Made by a program: the position numbers and the translations under genes. The notes below the pieces were generated by a model that was given only the letters and a program-made list of their open reading frames with translations, was not told where the DNA came from and made no database searches. This document shows positions 49,674 to 59,059 of a stretch of 64,000 nt of DNA, one piece after another (position 1 is the stretch's first letter; each line of letters starts with the position of its first letter). The stretch is taken from contig NZ_JAINVG010000013.1 of assembly GCF_020400725.1 (NCBI RefSeq), positions 1 to 64,000 on the forward strand, given 5' to 3'. Source of the stretch: Streptomyces sp. NK15101. Lineage in GTDB: Bacteria > Actinomycetota > Actinomycetes > Streptomycetales > Streptomycetaceae.

Positions 49674-51725
49674 TCAGTTGTTCTTCGCGGCGGGTTCCTT
49701 CTGGCGCTTCTCCACCGGGCCGCGGCGGACGGAGCCCGGCGCGTTCCACTCCTGGCGCTTCCCGGCCCGCTTCTTCGCGGCCTCGGAGGACTGGAGCTGG
49801 TACGGGACGGAGGTGACCATCACGCCGGGGGTGAAGAGCAGCCGGCCCTTGAGGCGGAGTGCGGACTGGTTGTGGAGCAGGTGCTCGTACCAGTGGCCGA
49901 CGACGTACTCGGGGATGTAGACGGAGACGGCGTCGCGCGGGCTCTCGCGGCGGATGTTCTTCACGTACTCGATGACCGGCCGGGTGATCTCGCGGTACGG
50001 CGAGTCGAGGATCTTGAGCGGTACGTTGATGCCGCGCCGCTCCCACTCCTCCTTGAGCGCCTTGGTCTCGGCCGGGTCGACGTTCACGGTGAGCGCCTCC
50101 AGCTCGCTGGCGTGCAGCAGCTTGGCGTAGGCCAGGGCGCGCAGGGTCGGCTTGTGGAGCTTGGAGACGAGGACGACCGAGCGGACGCGGGAGGGCCGGA
50201 CGTACTCGTCGGGGCGCTCCTCGGCGGCGGCGATCTCGCTGGCCACGGAGTCGTAGTGCCGGCGGATCGCGGTCATCGTCCCGTAGAAGATCACCATGCC
50301 GAGCAGGGCGACCCAGGCGCCGTGGGTGAACTTGGTGGCGAGGACGACGACGAGGACGAGGCCGGTGAAGAAGGCGCCGAAGGCGTTGATCGCGCGGGAG
50401 CGGATCATGTGGCGGCGCTTGGCCGTGTCGCGCTCCGTCTTCAGGTGCCGGTTCCAGTGCCGGACCATGCCGATCTGGCTGAGCGTGAAGGAGACGAAGA
50501 CGCCGACGATGTAGAGCTGGATCAGCCGGGTGGAGTCGGCTCCGTAGATCCAGACGAGGAGGGCGGCGGCTCCGGCGAGGAGCACGATGCCGTTGGAGAA
50601 GGCGAGGCGGTCGCCGCGGGTGTGCAGCTGGCGCGGCAGGTAGCGGTCCTGGGCGAGGATCGAGCCGAGGAGCGGGAAGCCGTTGTACGCGGTGTTGGCG
50701 GCCAGGAAGAGGACGAGCGCGGTGGCGGCGGCGAGGACGACGAAGAAGAAGGTCCCGTCGCCGAAGACGGCGGCGGCGACCTGGGAGATCACCGGGTCCT
50801 GGACGTAGCCCTCGCCGAGCGGCTTGCCGTTGAGCAGCAGGTCCTCGCTCGGCTTCTCGGCCATCCGGACGTCGGTGGCCATGGCCAGGAAGATGATGCC
50901 GCAGAACATGGTGACGGCCAGGCCGCCCATGAGGGCGAGCGTGGTGGCGGCGTTCTTCGACTTCGGCTTGCGGAAGGCGGGGACGCCGTTGGAGATGGCC
51001 TCGACGCCGGTGAGGGCGGCACAGCCGGAGGAGAACGCCCGCAGCAGCAGGAAGACCAGCGCGAAGCCGGCGAGGCCCTGGTGCTCGGCCTTGATCTCGA
51101 AGTCGGCGGTGGGGGCCTTCATGGTGTCGTCGAGGACGATGCCGCGCCAGGCGCCCCAGGCGATCATGATGAAGACGCCCGCGACGAAGACGTACGTCGG
51201 GATGGCGAAGAGGCTGCCCGACTCCTTCACGCCCCGGAGGTTCATGAGGGTGAGGAGGACGATGACCGCGATCGCCGAGGGCACCTTGTGCTCGACGATG
51301 AACGGAACGGCCGAGCCGAGGTTCTCGATGCCCGAGGAGATCGACACGGCGACGGTCAGGACGTAGTCGACGAGCAGGGCGCTCGCGACGGTGAGCCCGG
51401 CCTTGGGCCCGAGGTTGGTGGTGGCGACCTCGTAGTCACCGCCGCCGCTCGGGTACGCGTGCACGTTCTGCCGGTACGACGCGACCACCGTGAACATCAG
51501 GACGACGACCGCGAGCGCGATCCACGGGCTGAAGTGGTAGGCCGACAGGCCGGCGACGGAGAGGACGAGCAGCACCTCGCCGGGGGCGTACGCCACCGAG
51601 GACAGCGGGTCGGAGGCGAAGACGGGGAGGGCGATCCGCTTCGGGAGAAGGGTCTCTCCCAGCTTGTCGCTGCGCAGGGCCCGCCCGATCAGGATCCGTT
51701 TGGGCACGTCGGTCAGTTTGGACAC
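49674..51725 (-). CDS. APC-superfamily permease with long cytoplasmic C-terminus
   Basis: 683 aa from GTG 51,725. About 12 membrane segments fill residues 30-490, beginning with the PVFASDPLSSVAYAPGE signature of the APC/KUP-like permease family. The 190-residue C-terminus is soluble (VVLVSKLHKPTLRALAYAKL) and resembles a universal-stress-protein fold. It may carry amino acids or K+. The gene is divergent from two trkA genes, which is consistent with a potassium link. The much longer open frame to 52,625 lies over the trkA gene and is a shadow. Confidence 0.88.
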   Translation of the reverse strand: MSKLTDVPKRILIGRALRSDKLGETLLPKRIALPVFASDPLSSVAYAPGEVLLVLSVAGLSAYHFSPWIALAVVVLMFTVVASYRQNVHAYPSGGGDYEVATTNLGPKAGLTVASALLVDYVLTVAVSISSGIENLGSAVPFIVEHKVPSAIAVIVLLTLMNLRGVKESGSLFAIPTYVFVAGVFIMIAWGAWRGIVLDDTMKAPTADFEIKAEHQGLAGFALVFLLLRAFSSGCAALTGVEAISNGVPAFRKPKSKNAATTLALMGGLAVTMFCGIIFLAMATDVRMAEKPSEDLLLNGKPLGEGYVQDPVISQVAAAVFGDGTFFFVVLAAATALVLFLAANTAYNGFPLLGSILAQDRYLPRQLHTRGDRLAFSNGIVLLAGAAALLVWIYGADSTRLIQLYIVGVFVSFTLSQIGMVRHWNRHLKTERDTAKRRHMIRSRAINAFGAFFTGLVLVVVLATKFTHGAWVALLGMVIFYGTMTAIRRHYDSVASEIAAAEERPDEYVRPSRVRSVVLVSKLHKPTLRALAYAKLLHASELEALTVNVDPAETKALKEEWERRGINVPLKILDSPYREITRPVIEYVKNIRRESPRDAVSVYIPEYVVGHWYEHLLHNQSALRLKGRLLFTPGVMVTSVPYQLQSSEAAKKRAGKRQEWNAPGSVRRGPVEKRQKEPAAKNN

Positions 51726-51902
51726 GGAGAGGATCGTAAGCGTTCGAAAAGAGCCACGCGCACCGGCACCCCCGATCCGCACCGAATCTCCCTGGGTACC
51801 ACCTCGAATGCGGTCCCCGCCAGCGTTGCCGCTTAAGCTCGGACCGGGCGACCCGGCAGGGCGTCGCCCGCCACGGCCCGGGCCGATCGGGCGAGGAAAG
51901 TT

Positions 51903-51953
51903 GTGAGCAGGGTGTATTCGCAGGTCAGCAAGGCGATCAGGAGTGCGGGGTAA
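51903..51953 (+). CDS. possible 16-codon leader ORF before trkA
   Basis: GTG at 51,903 follows GAGGAAAG, is open for 16 codons (VSRVYSQVSKAIRSAG) and ends TAA seven bases before the trkA GTG. The ribosome site and tight spacing suggest a translated leader peptide coupled to trkA, but with so few codons chance cannot be excluded. Confidence 0.3.
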   Translation: MSRVYSQVSKAIRSAG

Positions 51954-51959
51954 GGGGAC

Positions 51960-52628
51960 GTGCACATCGTCATCATGGGCTGCGGGCGAGTGGGAGCCGC
52001 CCTCGCGCAGACCCTCGAACAGCAGGGGCACACCGTCGCGGTCGTGGACCAGGATCCGACGGCTTTCCGCCGTCTGGGCTCGGGCTTCGGCGGCCGGCGG
52101 GTCACGGGCGTGGGCTTCGACCAGGACACGCTGCGCGAGGCCGGGATCGAGGAGGCCGGTGCCTTCGCCGCGGTGAGCAGCGGCGACAACTCCAACATCA
52201 TCGCGGCGCGGGTCGCGCGCGAGATGTTCGGCATCGAGAACGTGGCGGCGCGGATCTACGACCCGCGCCGCGCCGAGGTCTACCAGCGCCTCGGGATCCC
52301 GACGGTCGCGACGGTCCGCTGGACCGCCGACCAGATGCTCCGCCGGCTGCTGCCCTCGGGCGCGGAGCCGCTGTGGCGCGACCCGAGCGGTGGCGTGCAG
52401 CTCGCCGAGGTGCACACCTCGCCGGCGTGGATCGGCCACAAGGTGAGCCGGCTCCAGGAGGAGACCGGCGTCCGCGTCGCCTTCCTCACCCGACTGGGCG
52501 AAGCGATTCTGCCGACCTCGCAGACGGTGCTCCAGGAAGGTGACCTGGTGCACGTGATGATGCGTACGGACGAGATCGCGAAGGTCGAGGCGGCCTTCGC
52601 CGAGGGTCCCGAGGAGGGCGGTCACTGA
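51960..52628 (+). CDS. TrkA-type potassium channel/transport regulatory protein
   Basis: 222 aa. RCK N-domain: HIVIMGCGRVGAALAQTLE binds nucleotide and VVDQDPTAF carries the acidic residue at the end of beta-2. RCK C-domain from about residue 140 (LAEVHTSPAWIGHKV). TrkA proteins gate K+ uptake in response to NAD(H) or nucleotides. The TGA overlaps the next gene's ATG, so the two are translated together. Which Trk/Kup pore they serve is not shown in the window, but the divergent permease is a candidate. Confidence 0.9.
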   Translation: MHIVIMGCGRVGAALAQTLEQQGHTVAVVDQDPTAFRRLGSGFGGRRVTGVGFDQDTLREAGIEEAGAFAAVSSGDNSNIIAARVAREMFGIENVAARIYDPRRAEVYQRLGIPTVATVRWTADQMLRRLLPSGAEPLWRDPSGGVQLAEVHTSPAWIGHKVSRLQEETGVRVAFLTRLGEAILPTSQTVLQEGDLVHVMMRTDEIAKVEAAFAEGPEEGGH

Positions 52629-53308
52629 TGCGTGTCGCTATTGCGGGCGCGGGTGCGGTGGGCCGGTCCATCGCGGGCGAGCTCCTGGAGAACGGGCACG
52701 AGGTCCTGCTGGTCGACAAGGCGCCGACCGCCATCTCGGTGGAGCGGGTGCCGCAGGCGGAGTGGCTGCTGGCCGACGCCTGCGAGATCACCTCGCTGGA
52801 CGAGGCGGCGCTGCAGCGCTGCAACGTGGTGATCGCGGCGACCGGTGACGACAAGGTGAACCTGGTCGTCTCGCTGCTCGCCAAGACCGAGTACGGCGTG
52901 CCGCGCGTGGTCGCCCGGGTGAACAACCCGAAGAACGAGTGGCTGTTCAACGAGGCCTGGGGCGTGGACGTGGCCGTCTCGACGCCGCGGCTGATGTCGG
53001 CCCTGGTCGAGGAGGCGGTGAGCGTAGGCGACCTGGTCCGGCTGCTCCGCTTCAGCCACGGCGACGCGAACCTGGTCGAGCTGACGCTCCCGCCGGAGTC
53101 GGCGGTCGCCGGCACCGCCGTCGGGGACGTGGCCTGGCCGCAGGACACCTCGCTGGTGACGATCATCCGCGGTTCGCGGGTGCTGACGCCGAGCGCCGAG
53201 GAGACCCTGGAGGCCGGCGACGAACTGCTGTTCGTGGCCGCGCAGGCCCGCGAGGAGCAGCTGGAGGACCTCCTCCAGGTGCGCCGCGAGACCGGGTCGG
53301 AGTCCTGA
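52628..53308 (+). CDS. second TrkA-type regulatory protein
   Basis: 226 aa. MRVAIAGAGAVGRSIAGEL begins the RCK N-domain, LLVDKAPTAISVE follows, and the C-domain ends with EETLEAGDELLFVAAQ. It is a paralogue of the preceding gene, with about one base overlapping. Two TrkA subunits in a row often form a hetero-octameric gating ring. Confidence 0.9.
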   Translation: MRVAIAGAGAVGRSIAGELLENGHEVLLVDKAPTAISVERVPQAEWLLADACEITSLDEAALQRCNVVIAATGDDKVNLVVSLLAKTEYGVPRVVARVNNPKNEWLFNEAWGVDVAVSTPRLMSALVEEAVSVGDLVRLLRFSHGDANLVELTLPPESAVAGTAVGDVAWPQDTSLVTIIRGSRVLTPSAEETLEAGDELLFVAAQAREEQLEDLLQVRRETGSES

Positions 53309-53321
53309 CCTCCTGAGTGGG

Positions 53322-53370
53322 TACGTGGAAGGGCCCGGACCTGTCCGTCAGGTCCGGGCCCTTCCACGTA
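53322..53370. terminator. very strong hairpin after the trkA pair
   Basis: 22-bp perfect arms (53,322-53,343 and 53,349-53,370) with a five-base loop lie between the convergent trkA and DUF3159 genes. This is a bidirectional terminator. Confidence 0.85.
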
Positions 53371-53377
53371 GCGCGTC

Positions 53378-54124
53378 TCAGGCCTCCGGGTGGCGCTGCG
53401 CGGCGGCCGCCTTGCGCTCCTTCTCGGCGCGCTCCTCGGCCTCCATCTCGGCGAAGACGTCGATCGGCGCCGGGGCCTTCGCGAGGAACACCCAGGTGAG
53501 GTAGACCGCGAGCAGGAACGGCGGGATCTTGAGGGCGACGAGCACCCAGCCGAACTTGGTGGTGTCGGCCCACCAGTACATCGGGAAGAGGATCGCGCAC
53601 TTGCCGAGCAGGATCAGGCCCCAGGCCCAGCTGGCCTTGGTGTAGGCCTTCTTGCGGCCCGGGTTGCGGGTGCGCCAGGAGAGGTTCTCCTTGAAGACCG
53701 GGCCGAGGATCAGGCCGATCAGGGGCACTCCGGCGAGCGCGGTGATGATGTACGCCAGGGCGAGGCCCAGGGTGTAGAGCATGCCCGGCAGGTAGAAGTC
53801 CTTGGCGTTGCCCGTCATCATCGCGAAGACCACGCCGAAGGCGACGCCGAAGACGCCGCTGAAGGCGTGCTTGACGGTGTCCCGGCGGATCAGCCGGACG
53901 GCCACCAGGACCAGCGAGACCGCGAGCGCGGCGATCGCCGAGACGTGCAGGTCCTTGTTGACCGTGAAGATCGTGACGAACAGCAGGCCGGGCAGGACCG
54001 TCTCGATCATGCCCCGCAGACCGCCGAAGGCCTCGAAGAGCGCGGCCTCGGTCACGGCCTTGTCCGCCTGGGCGTCCTGGTCCGGGGTCGACCGGTCCGC
54101 GGTCGGCTTGTCGAGGGACGTCAC
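53378..54124 (-). CDS. DUF3159 membrane protein
   Basis: 248 aa. Six hydrophobic segments between residues 38 and 220, with LFEAFGGLRGMIETVLPGLL at the start of the membrane part, match DUF3159, a conserved actinobacterial integral membrane family. C-terminal 35 residues are charged and cytoplasmic. Function is unknown. Three bases separate it from the OB-fold gene upstream. Confidence 0.85.
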   Translation of the reverse strand: MTSLDKPTADRSTPDQDAQADKAVTEAALFEAFGGLRGMIETVLPGLLFVTIFTVNKDLHVSAIAALAVSLVLVAVRLIRRDTVKHAFSGVFGVAFGVVFAMMTGNAKDFYLPGMLYTLGLALAYIITALAGVPLIGLILGPVFKENLSWRTRNPGRKKAYTKASWAWGLILLGKCAILFPMYWWADTTKFGWVLVALKIPPFLLAVYLTWVFLAKAPAPIDVFAEMEAEERAEKERKAAAAQRHPEA

Positions 54125-54127
54125 CGG

Positions 54128-54526
54128 CTACTCCTGTCCGAGCGGTCGGAGCTCGTATTTGGGGTTGAAGAGGACCCGCCGGCCGTGGCTCATGGAGATC
54201 CGGCCGGAGGCGATCAGCTTGCGGCCCGGTTCGATGCCCACGATGGAGCGCCGGCCGAGCCACACGACGTCGAGCGGTGCCGTGCCGTCGAAGAGCTCGG
54301 CCTCCAGCGCGGGCACACCGGCCCGGGGACGCAGCGTGACCGTGCGCAAGGTACCAGTCACCTTGACTATCTGGCGGTCGGAGCAGTCGGAGATACGCGT
54401 GCACCCCGAGGCCTCGGCGTCCTCCTGGAGCTCCTCCGACTCCAGGTCCTCCGGGGAGGAGGAGAGCCGGTCGAGCATCCGGCGGAACCTTCCGGCCGGC
54501 TTCTCTGTACGCGGTGCAGCACTCAT
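54128..54526 (-). CDS. OB-fold nucleic-acid-binding protein
   Basis: 132 aa. From residue 50 on, VKVTGTLRTVTLRPRAG, LEAELFDGTAPLDVVWLGRR and KLIASGRISM form a five-strand OB fold as in the tRNA-anti/RecG wedge type. It is conserved in Streptomyces next to DUF3159. It may bind RNA or single-stranded DNA. Confidence 0.83.
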   Translation of the reverse strand: MSAAPRTEKPAGRFRRMLDRLSSSPEDLESEELQEDAEASGCTRISDCSDRQIVKVTGTLRTVTLRPRAGVPALEAELFDGTAPLDVVWLGRRSIVGIEPGRKLIASGRISMSHGRRVLFNPKYELRPLGQE

Positions 54527-54595
54527 ACAGAAAGCGTACCGGCCTGCGCTGTCACCGGAAGCGGCCCCGGACCACCCGTCCGTGCGCCTCCCGTT

Positions 54596-55282
54596 TCAGC
54601 GTTCGAAGCGGTATCCCATGCCCGGTTCGGTGACGAAGTGGCGCGGGTGCGAGGGGTCGGTCTCCAGCTTGCGGCGGAGCTGCGCCATGTAGACCCGGAG
54701 GTAGTTGGTCTCCGTGCCGTACGAGGGTCCCCAGACCTCCTGGAGCAGCTGCTTCTGGCTGACGAGCCGGCCGGCGTTGCGGACGAGGACCTCCAGGAGG
54801 TGCCACTCGGTGGGGGTGAGCCGGACGTCGCGTCCGTCGCGGTGCACCTTCTTCGCGGCCAGGTCGACGGTGAAGCCCTCGGTCTCGACCACGACGACCC
54901 CGTCCTCGGCGCCGCCGACCGGCTCGGCGCGGCGCACGGCCGCGCGCAACCGGGCGAGCAGCTCGTCCATGCCGAAGGGCTTGGTGACGTAGTCGTCGGC
55001 GCCCGCGTCGAGCGCCTCGACCTTCTCGTCGGAGGTCTGCCGGGCGGACAGGACCAGGATCGGCACCCTCGTCCAGCCGCGCAGGCCCTTGATCACGTCG
55101 ACGCCGTCCATGTCGGGCAGTCCGAGGTCGAGGACGACGACGTCGGGATGGCGTTCGGCTGCGAGCCGGAGGGCGGTGGCGCCGTCGGGCGCGGCGTCGA
55201 CCTCGTACTTCCGCGCCTTCAGGTTGATCACCAGGGCGCGGACGATCTGGGGCTCGTCGTCGACCACGAGGACCCGGGTCAT
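54596..55282 (-). CDS. kdpE: OmpR-type response regulator, KdpE-like
   Basis: 228 aa from ATG 55,282. Receiver domain with VLVVDDEPQ, phospho-acceptor Asp in VVLDLGLPD near 52 and Lys in YVTKPFG near 102, then a winged helix with LTPTEWHLLEVLVRN and the C-terminal GMGYRFE. It is the partner of the KdpD-like kinase upstream. KdpDE normally activates kdpFABC under low K+ or osmotic stress, but those genes are not in the window, so the targets may differ. Confidence 0.88.
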   Translation of the reverse strand: MTRVLVVDDEPQIVRALVINLKARKYEVDAAPDGATALRLAAERHPDVVVLDLGLPDMDGVDVIKGLRGWTRVPILVLSARQTSDEKVEALDAGADDYVTKPFGMDELLARLRAAVRRAEPVGGAEDGVVVVETEGFTVDLAAKKVHRDGRDVRLTPTEWHLLEVLVRNAGRLVSQKQLLQEVWGPSYGTETNYLRVYMAQLRRKLETDPSHPRHFVTEPGMGYRFER

Positions 55283-55389
55283 GGAGGGGCCTGCCTTCTT
55301 CGTCATGTCGGTGGATACGGGGGGATACGGGGGTGAGTGCGGGTGCGGGGCACGGGACCGGCGGCGGGGCCGGGTCACGGGCCCGCGGG

Positions 55390-57936
55390 TCAGGTCACGG
55401 CGTGGGCCGGGAGGCCCGCGGGCGGGGCCTGGGGGCCGCCCGCCGCGGCGCGCAGGGTGAGCACCATGGTGAGGCCCCCGCCGGGGGTGTCCTCGGCGCC
55501 GAGCGTCCCGCCCATCGCCTCGACGAAGCCGCGGGCGACCGCGAGGCCGAGGCCGACGCCGGAGCCGCGCGGGGCGTCGCCGAGGCGCTGGAAGGGCTCG
55601 AAGATGCCGTCCTTGGCCTCGTCGGGGACGCCGGGACCGCGGTCCACGACCCGCAGCTCGACCCGGTCTCCCAGGGCGCTGGCGGCGACGTGGACGGGCA
55701 CGTCCTCGGGGCTGTACTTCACGGCGTTCTCCACGATGTTGGCGACCGCCCGCTCCAGGAGGCCCTTGTCGACCTCGACCATGGGCAGGGTCTCGGGGAT
55801 GTCGAGTTCGGCGCTGCCGTCCGGCACTCCCCCGAGGGCCATGGGGACGACCTCGTCGAGGTCGACGGCGTGGATCAGGGGGGTGACGGTGCCGGTCCGG
55901 AGGCGGGACATGTCCAGGAGGTTGCCCACGAGGTGGTCGAGGCGGTCGGCGCCGGCCTCGATGCCCTCCAGGAGCTCGGCCCGGTCCCGCTCGGACCACT
56001 CGACGTCGTCGGAGCGGAGGGAGGAGACGGAGGCCTTGATGCTCGCGAGCGGGGTCCGCAGGTCGTGGCTGACGGCGGCGAGCAGGGAGGTGCGGATCTT
56101 GTTGCCCTCGGCCAGCTTCCGGGCCTCCTCCGCCTCGCCGACGAGCCGCTGCCGGTCGAGGACGACCGCGGCCTGGGCGGCGAAGGCACCGAGCACCCGC
56201 CGGTCTTCGGCGGGCAGCACCCGGCCGGTCAGGGCGAGCGCCAGGTGGTCGCCGACGGGCATGTCCACGTCCGCGTCCTCCGGCCGGGCCGCGGGGTGGG
56301 GGCCGACGCTCGCCGCCCGTGTCCACGGCGCGGCCCCGTCCGTGCGCTCCAGGAGGGCCACCGACTCCATGGAGAAGGTCTCGCGGACCCGTTCCAGGAG
56401 GGCGTCCAGACTCGTCTCGCCGCGCAGCACGCTGCCGGCCAGGTAGGAGAGCGCTTCGGACTCGGCGCGCAGCCGGGCGGCCTGGTGGGTGCGCCGGGCG
56501 GCCAGGTCCACCACGGAGGCGACCGACATCGCGACGCCGAAGAAGACGGCGATGGCGACGATGTTCAGGGGGTCGGCGATGGTCAGGCGGTGGACCGGCG
56601 GGGTGAAGAACCAGTTGAGGAGGAGGGAGCCGGCGGCGGCCGAGGCGAGCGCCGGCAGGAACCCGCCGAGCAGCGCGGCGGCCACGGTCAGGGCGAGGAA
56701 GAGCAGCATGTCGTTGGCGAGACCGAGGTCGGCGTCCATGTGCGTGAGGAGCAGGGCCAGGGCGACCGGGCCCGCGACGCCGACGATCCAGCCGCCGAGG
56801 ATCCGGGCGCGGCCGAGGCGGGCTCCGCGCGCGACGGGCAGGCCCCGGCCCTTGGCGACCTCGCCGTGGGTGACGATGTGGACGTCGAGGTCGGGCCCGG
56901 AGTCGCGGGCCACGGTCTGGCCGACGCCGGGGCCGAAGACGTACTGCCAGGTCGGGCGGCGGCTGGAGCCGAGGACGATCTGGGTGGCGTTGACCCCGCG
57001 GGCGAATTCCAGGAGCGCCGAGGGGACGTCGTCGCCGATGACGTGGTGGAACGTTCCGCCGAGGTCCTCGACGAGGGTCCGCTGGACGGCCAGTTCCTTC
57101 GGAGAGGCGGCGGTGAGGCCGTCGCTGCGGGCGATGTAGACGGCGAGGACCTCGCCGCCGGCGCCCTTCTCGGCGAGCCGGGTGGCGCGTCGTATGAGGG
57201 TGCGGCCCTCGGGGCCGCCGGTCAGACCGACGACGATGCGCTCCCGTGCCTGCCAGGTGGAGCGGATGTCGTGCTCGCCCCGGTACTGCCGGAGGTACTC
57301 GTCGACCCGGTCGGCGGTCCAGAGCAGGGCCAGCTCGCGCAGGGCCGTGAGGTTGCCGGGGCGGAAGTAGTTGGAGAGGGCCGCGTCGACCTTGTCCGAG
57401 GTGTAGACGTTGCCGTGGGCCATCCGTCGCCGCAGCGCCTTCGGGTCCATGTCGACCAGCTCGATCTGGTCGGCCCGGCGCACCACCTCGTCGGGGACGG
57501 TCTCCCGCTGCCGCACCCCGGTGATCGCCTCGACGACGTCGCCGAGGGACTCCAGGTGCTGGATGTTGACGGTCGACACGACGTCGATGCCGGCCGCGAG
57601 GAGTTCGGCGACGTCCTGCCACCGCTTGGGGTTGCGGGAGCCCGGCACGTTCGTGTGGGCGAGCTCGTCGACGAGGGCGACGGCGGGACGGCGGGCGAGG
57701 ACGGCGTCGACGTCCATCTCGGTGAAGGTCGCCCCCCGGTGTTCCAGGGTGCGGCGCGGGACCTCCTCCAGGCCGTGCAGCAGGACCTCCGTACGCGGCC
57801 GCCCGTGGTGCTCCACGAACCCCACCACGCAGTCCGTGCCGCGCTCCACCCGGCGGTGGGCCTCGGCGAGCATCGCGTAGGTCTTGCCGACGCCCGGCGC
57901 AGCGCCGAGGTAGATACGAAGCTTGCCGCGTCCCAT
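55390..57936 (-). CDS. kdpD: KdpD-like sensor histidine kinase
   Basis: 848 aa with the full KdpD layout: N-terminal KdpD domain with P-loop YLGAAPGVGKTYAM (9-22), a universal-stress-protein domain about 235-370, four membrane helices at about 385-480, GAF-like region, HisKA with AVSHDLRTPLAS near 612 (His intact) and HATPase with the N, G1 and G2 boxes. Its position near trkA and the permease makes a potassium or turgor regulon attractive. The kdpE gene follows after 107 bases. Confidence 0.9.
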   Translation of the reverse strand: MGRGKLRIYLGAAPGVGKTYAMLAEAHRRVERGTDCVVGFVEHHGRPRTEVLLHGLEEVPRRTLEHRGATFTEMDVDAVLARRPAVALVDELAHTNVPGSRNPKRWQDVAELLAAGIDVVSTVNIQHLESLGDVVEAITGVRQRETVPDEVVRRADQIELVDMDPKALRRRMAHGNVYTSDKVDAALSNYFRPGNLTALRELALLWTADRVDEYLRQYRGEHDIRSTWQARERIVVGLTGGPEGRTLIRRATRLAEKGAGGEVLAVYIARSDGLTAASPKELAVQRTLVEDLGGTFHHVIGDDVPSALLEFARGVNATQIVLGSSRRPTWQYVFGPGVGQTVARDSGPDLDVHIVTHGEVAKGRGLPVARGARLGRARILGGWIVGVAGPVALALLLTHMDADLGLANDMLLFLALTVAAALLGGFLPALASAAAGSLLLNWFFTPPVHRLTIADPLNIVAIAVFFGVAMSVASVVDLAARRTHQAARLRAESEALSYLAGSVLRGETSLDALLERVRETFSMESVALLERTDGAAPWTRAASVGPHPAARPEDADVDMPVGDHLALALTGRVLPAEDRRVLGAFAAQAAVVLDRQRLVGEAEEARKLAEGNKIRTSLLAAVSHDLRTPLASIKASVSSLRSDDVEWSERDRAELLEGIEAGADRLDHLVGNLLDMSRLRTGTVTPLIHAVDLDEVVPMALGGVPDGSAELDIPETLPMVEVDKGLLERAVANIVENAVKYSPEDVPVHVAASALGDRVELRVVDRGPGVPDEAKDGIFEPFQRLGDAPRGSGVGLGLAVARGFVEAMGGTLGAEDTPGGGLTMVLTLRAAAGGPQAPPAGLPAHAVT

Positions 57937-58051
57937 GGCTCGACCATACGTCCAGCCAATCGGACATTCCGTACGCGGGAGAGGCCGGGGGCGGTATTGA
58001 CGTGATCCTGATGTGCCCGCGACCCGCTCCGCCGTCGGCGTGCCCCTGGCG

Positions 58052-58780
58052 TCAGTGCTCGATGACCTCGCCGTCGCGCAGCTCCAGGACCCGGTCCGCG
58101 AGGCCCAGGAGCTGGGGATCGTGGGTGGCGACGAGGGCCGTGCAGCCCTCGCTGCGCACCACCGCGCGCAGCAGCTGCATGACGGCTAGGCCGGTCTCCG
58201 CGTCCAGCTGGCCCGTGGGCTCGTCGGCTATCAGCAGCGCCGGCTTGTTGGCGAGGGCGCGGGCGATGGCGACCCGCTGCTGCTGACCGCCGGAGAGCTC
58301 GCCCGGCCGCTGGTTGGCGTGGTCGGCGAGGCCCACGAGCCCGAGCATCAGGGCGACCCGCTCCTCGCGCTCCTCGGGGTCCGCCTTGCGCAGCCGCAGG
58401 GGCACGCCCACGTTCTCGGCGGCGGAGAGGATCGGGAGCAGCCCGAAGGACTGGAAGACGAAGCCGATCCGGTCGCGGCGCAGCTCCAGGAGCCCGCTCT
58501 CGCCGAGGGTGGAGAGGTCGGTGCCGTCGATGACGATCCGGCCGCCGTCGGCGGTGTCGAGACCGCCCACGAGGTTGAGCAGGGTCGTCTTGCCGGAGCC
58601 CGAGCGGCCCTTGAGCGCGACGAGCTCGCCGCGCGGGATGTCGAAGGAGACGCCGCGCAGGGCGTGGACGGCGGCCTCGCCCGTTCCGTACGAGCGGCGC
58701 AGGTCCTCGACGCGGACCATCGGCGGTCCGGCCGGGTCCTCGACGACGGCCGTAGCGGACCTGGTGCTGCTCTCACTCAC
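58052..58780 (-). CDS. ABC transporter ATP-binding protein, LolD/MacB type
   Basis: 242 aa from GTG 58,780 behind GGAGGGGGAG; an ATG in frame at 58,804 is possible. Walker A GRSGSGKTT, Q-loop FVFQSFGLLP, signature LSGGQQQRVAIARAL, Walker B LLIADEPTG and the switch His ATHDPQ are all present. The 30 residues before RVEDLRRSYG are non-conserved. No permease gene is adjacent; the partner lies elsewhere. Confidence 0.87.
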   Translation of the reverse strand: MSESSTRSATAVVEDPAGPPMVRVEDLRRSYGTGEAAVHALRGVSFDIPRGELVALKGRSGSGKTTLLNLVGGLDTADGGRIVIDGTDLSTLGESGLLELRRDRIGFVFQSFGLLPILSAAENVGVPLRLRKADPEEREERVALMLGLVGLADHANQRPGELSGGQQQRVAIARALANKPALLIADEPTGQLDAETGLAVMQLLRAVVRSEGCTALVATHDPQLLGLADRVLELRDGEVIEH

Positions 58781-59059
58781 CCTGTGCTCCCCCTCCTCGA
58801 ACATCTGCGCCGTCAGTATGGTCCGGGGCCCGGCCGGAGGACCAGAGCCGGGCCCCGGGCCTGTGGAAAACGGCCGGGGCGTGTCCGGGGCTGTGGAGAA
58901 CAGCCGGGGCGCCGGTGTCCGGCCCCGCGGAAACGGCCGGTGGGCCGCTTCCCGTACGAGGGGTACGGGAAGCGGCCCACCGGCCGTGTCTCGATCGCGC
59001 CGGACCACCGGAGCGGACCGACGGGCACGCCGGACCACCGGAGCGGCCCGGCGGAGGGT

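Noticed and set aside
48807-51836. 1009-codon plus-strand ORF
   Set aside because: Lies on the antisense of the methyltransferase and permease genes. Low-complexity acidic sequence, a high-GC artefact.
54596-57967. Single 1123-codon frame seemingly fusing KdpE to upstream sequence
   Set aside because: Only the last 228 codons are real (KdpE). The rest is an out-of-frame reading of kdpD.
55333-58005. 890-codon plus-strand ORF
   Set aside because: Antisense to kdpD, no domain, typical shadow composition.
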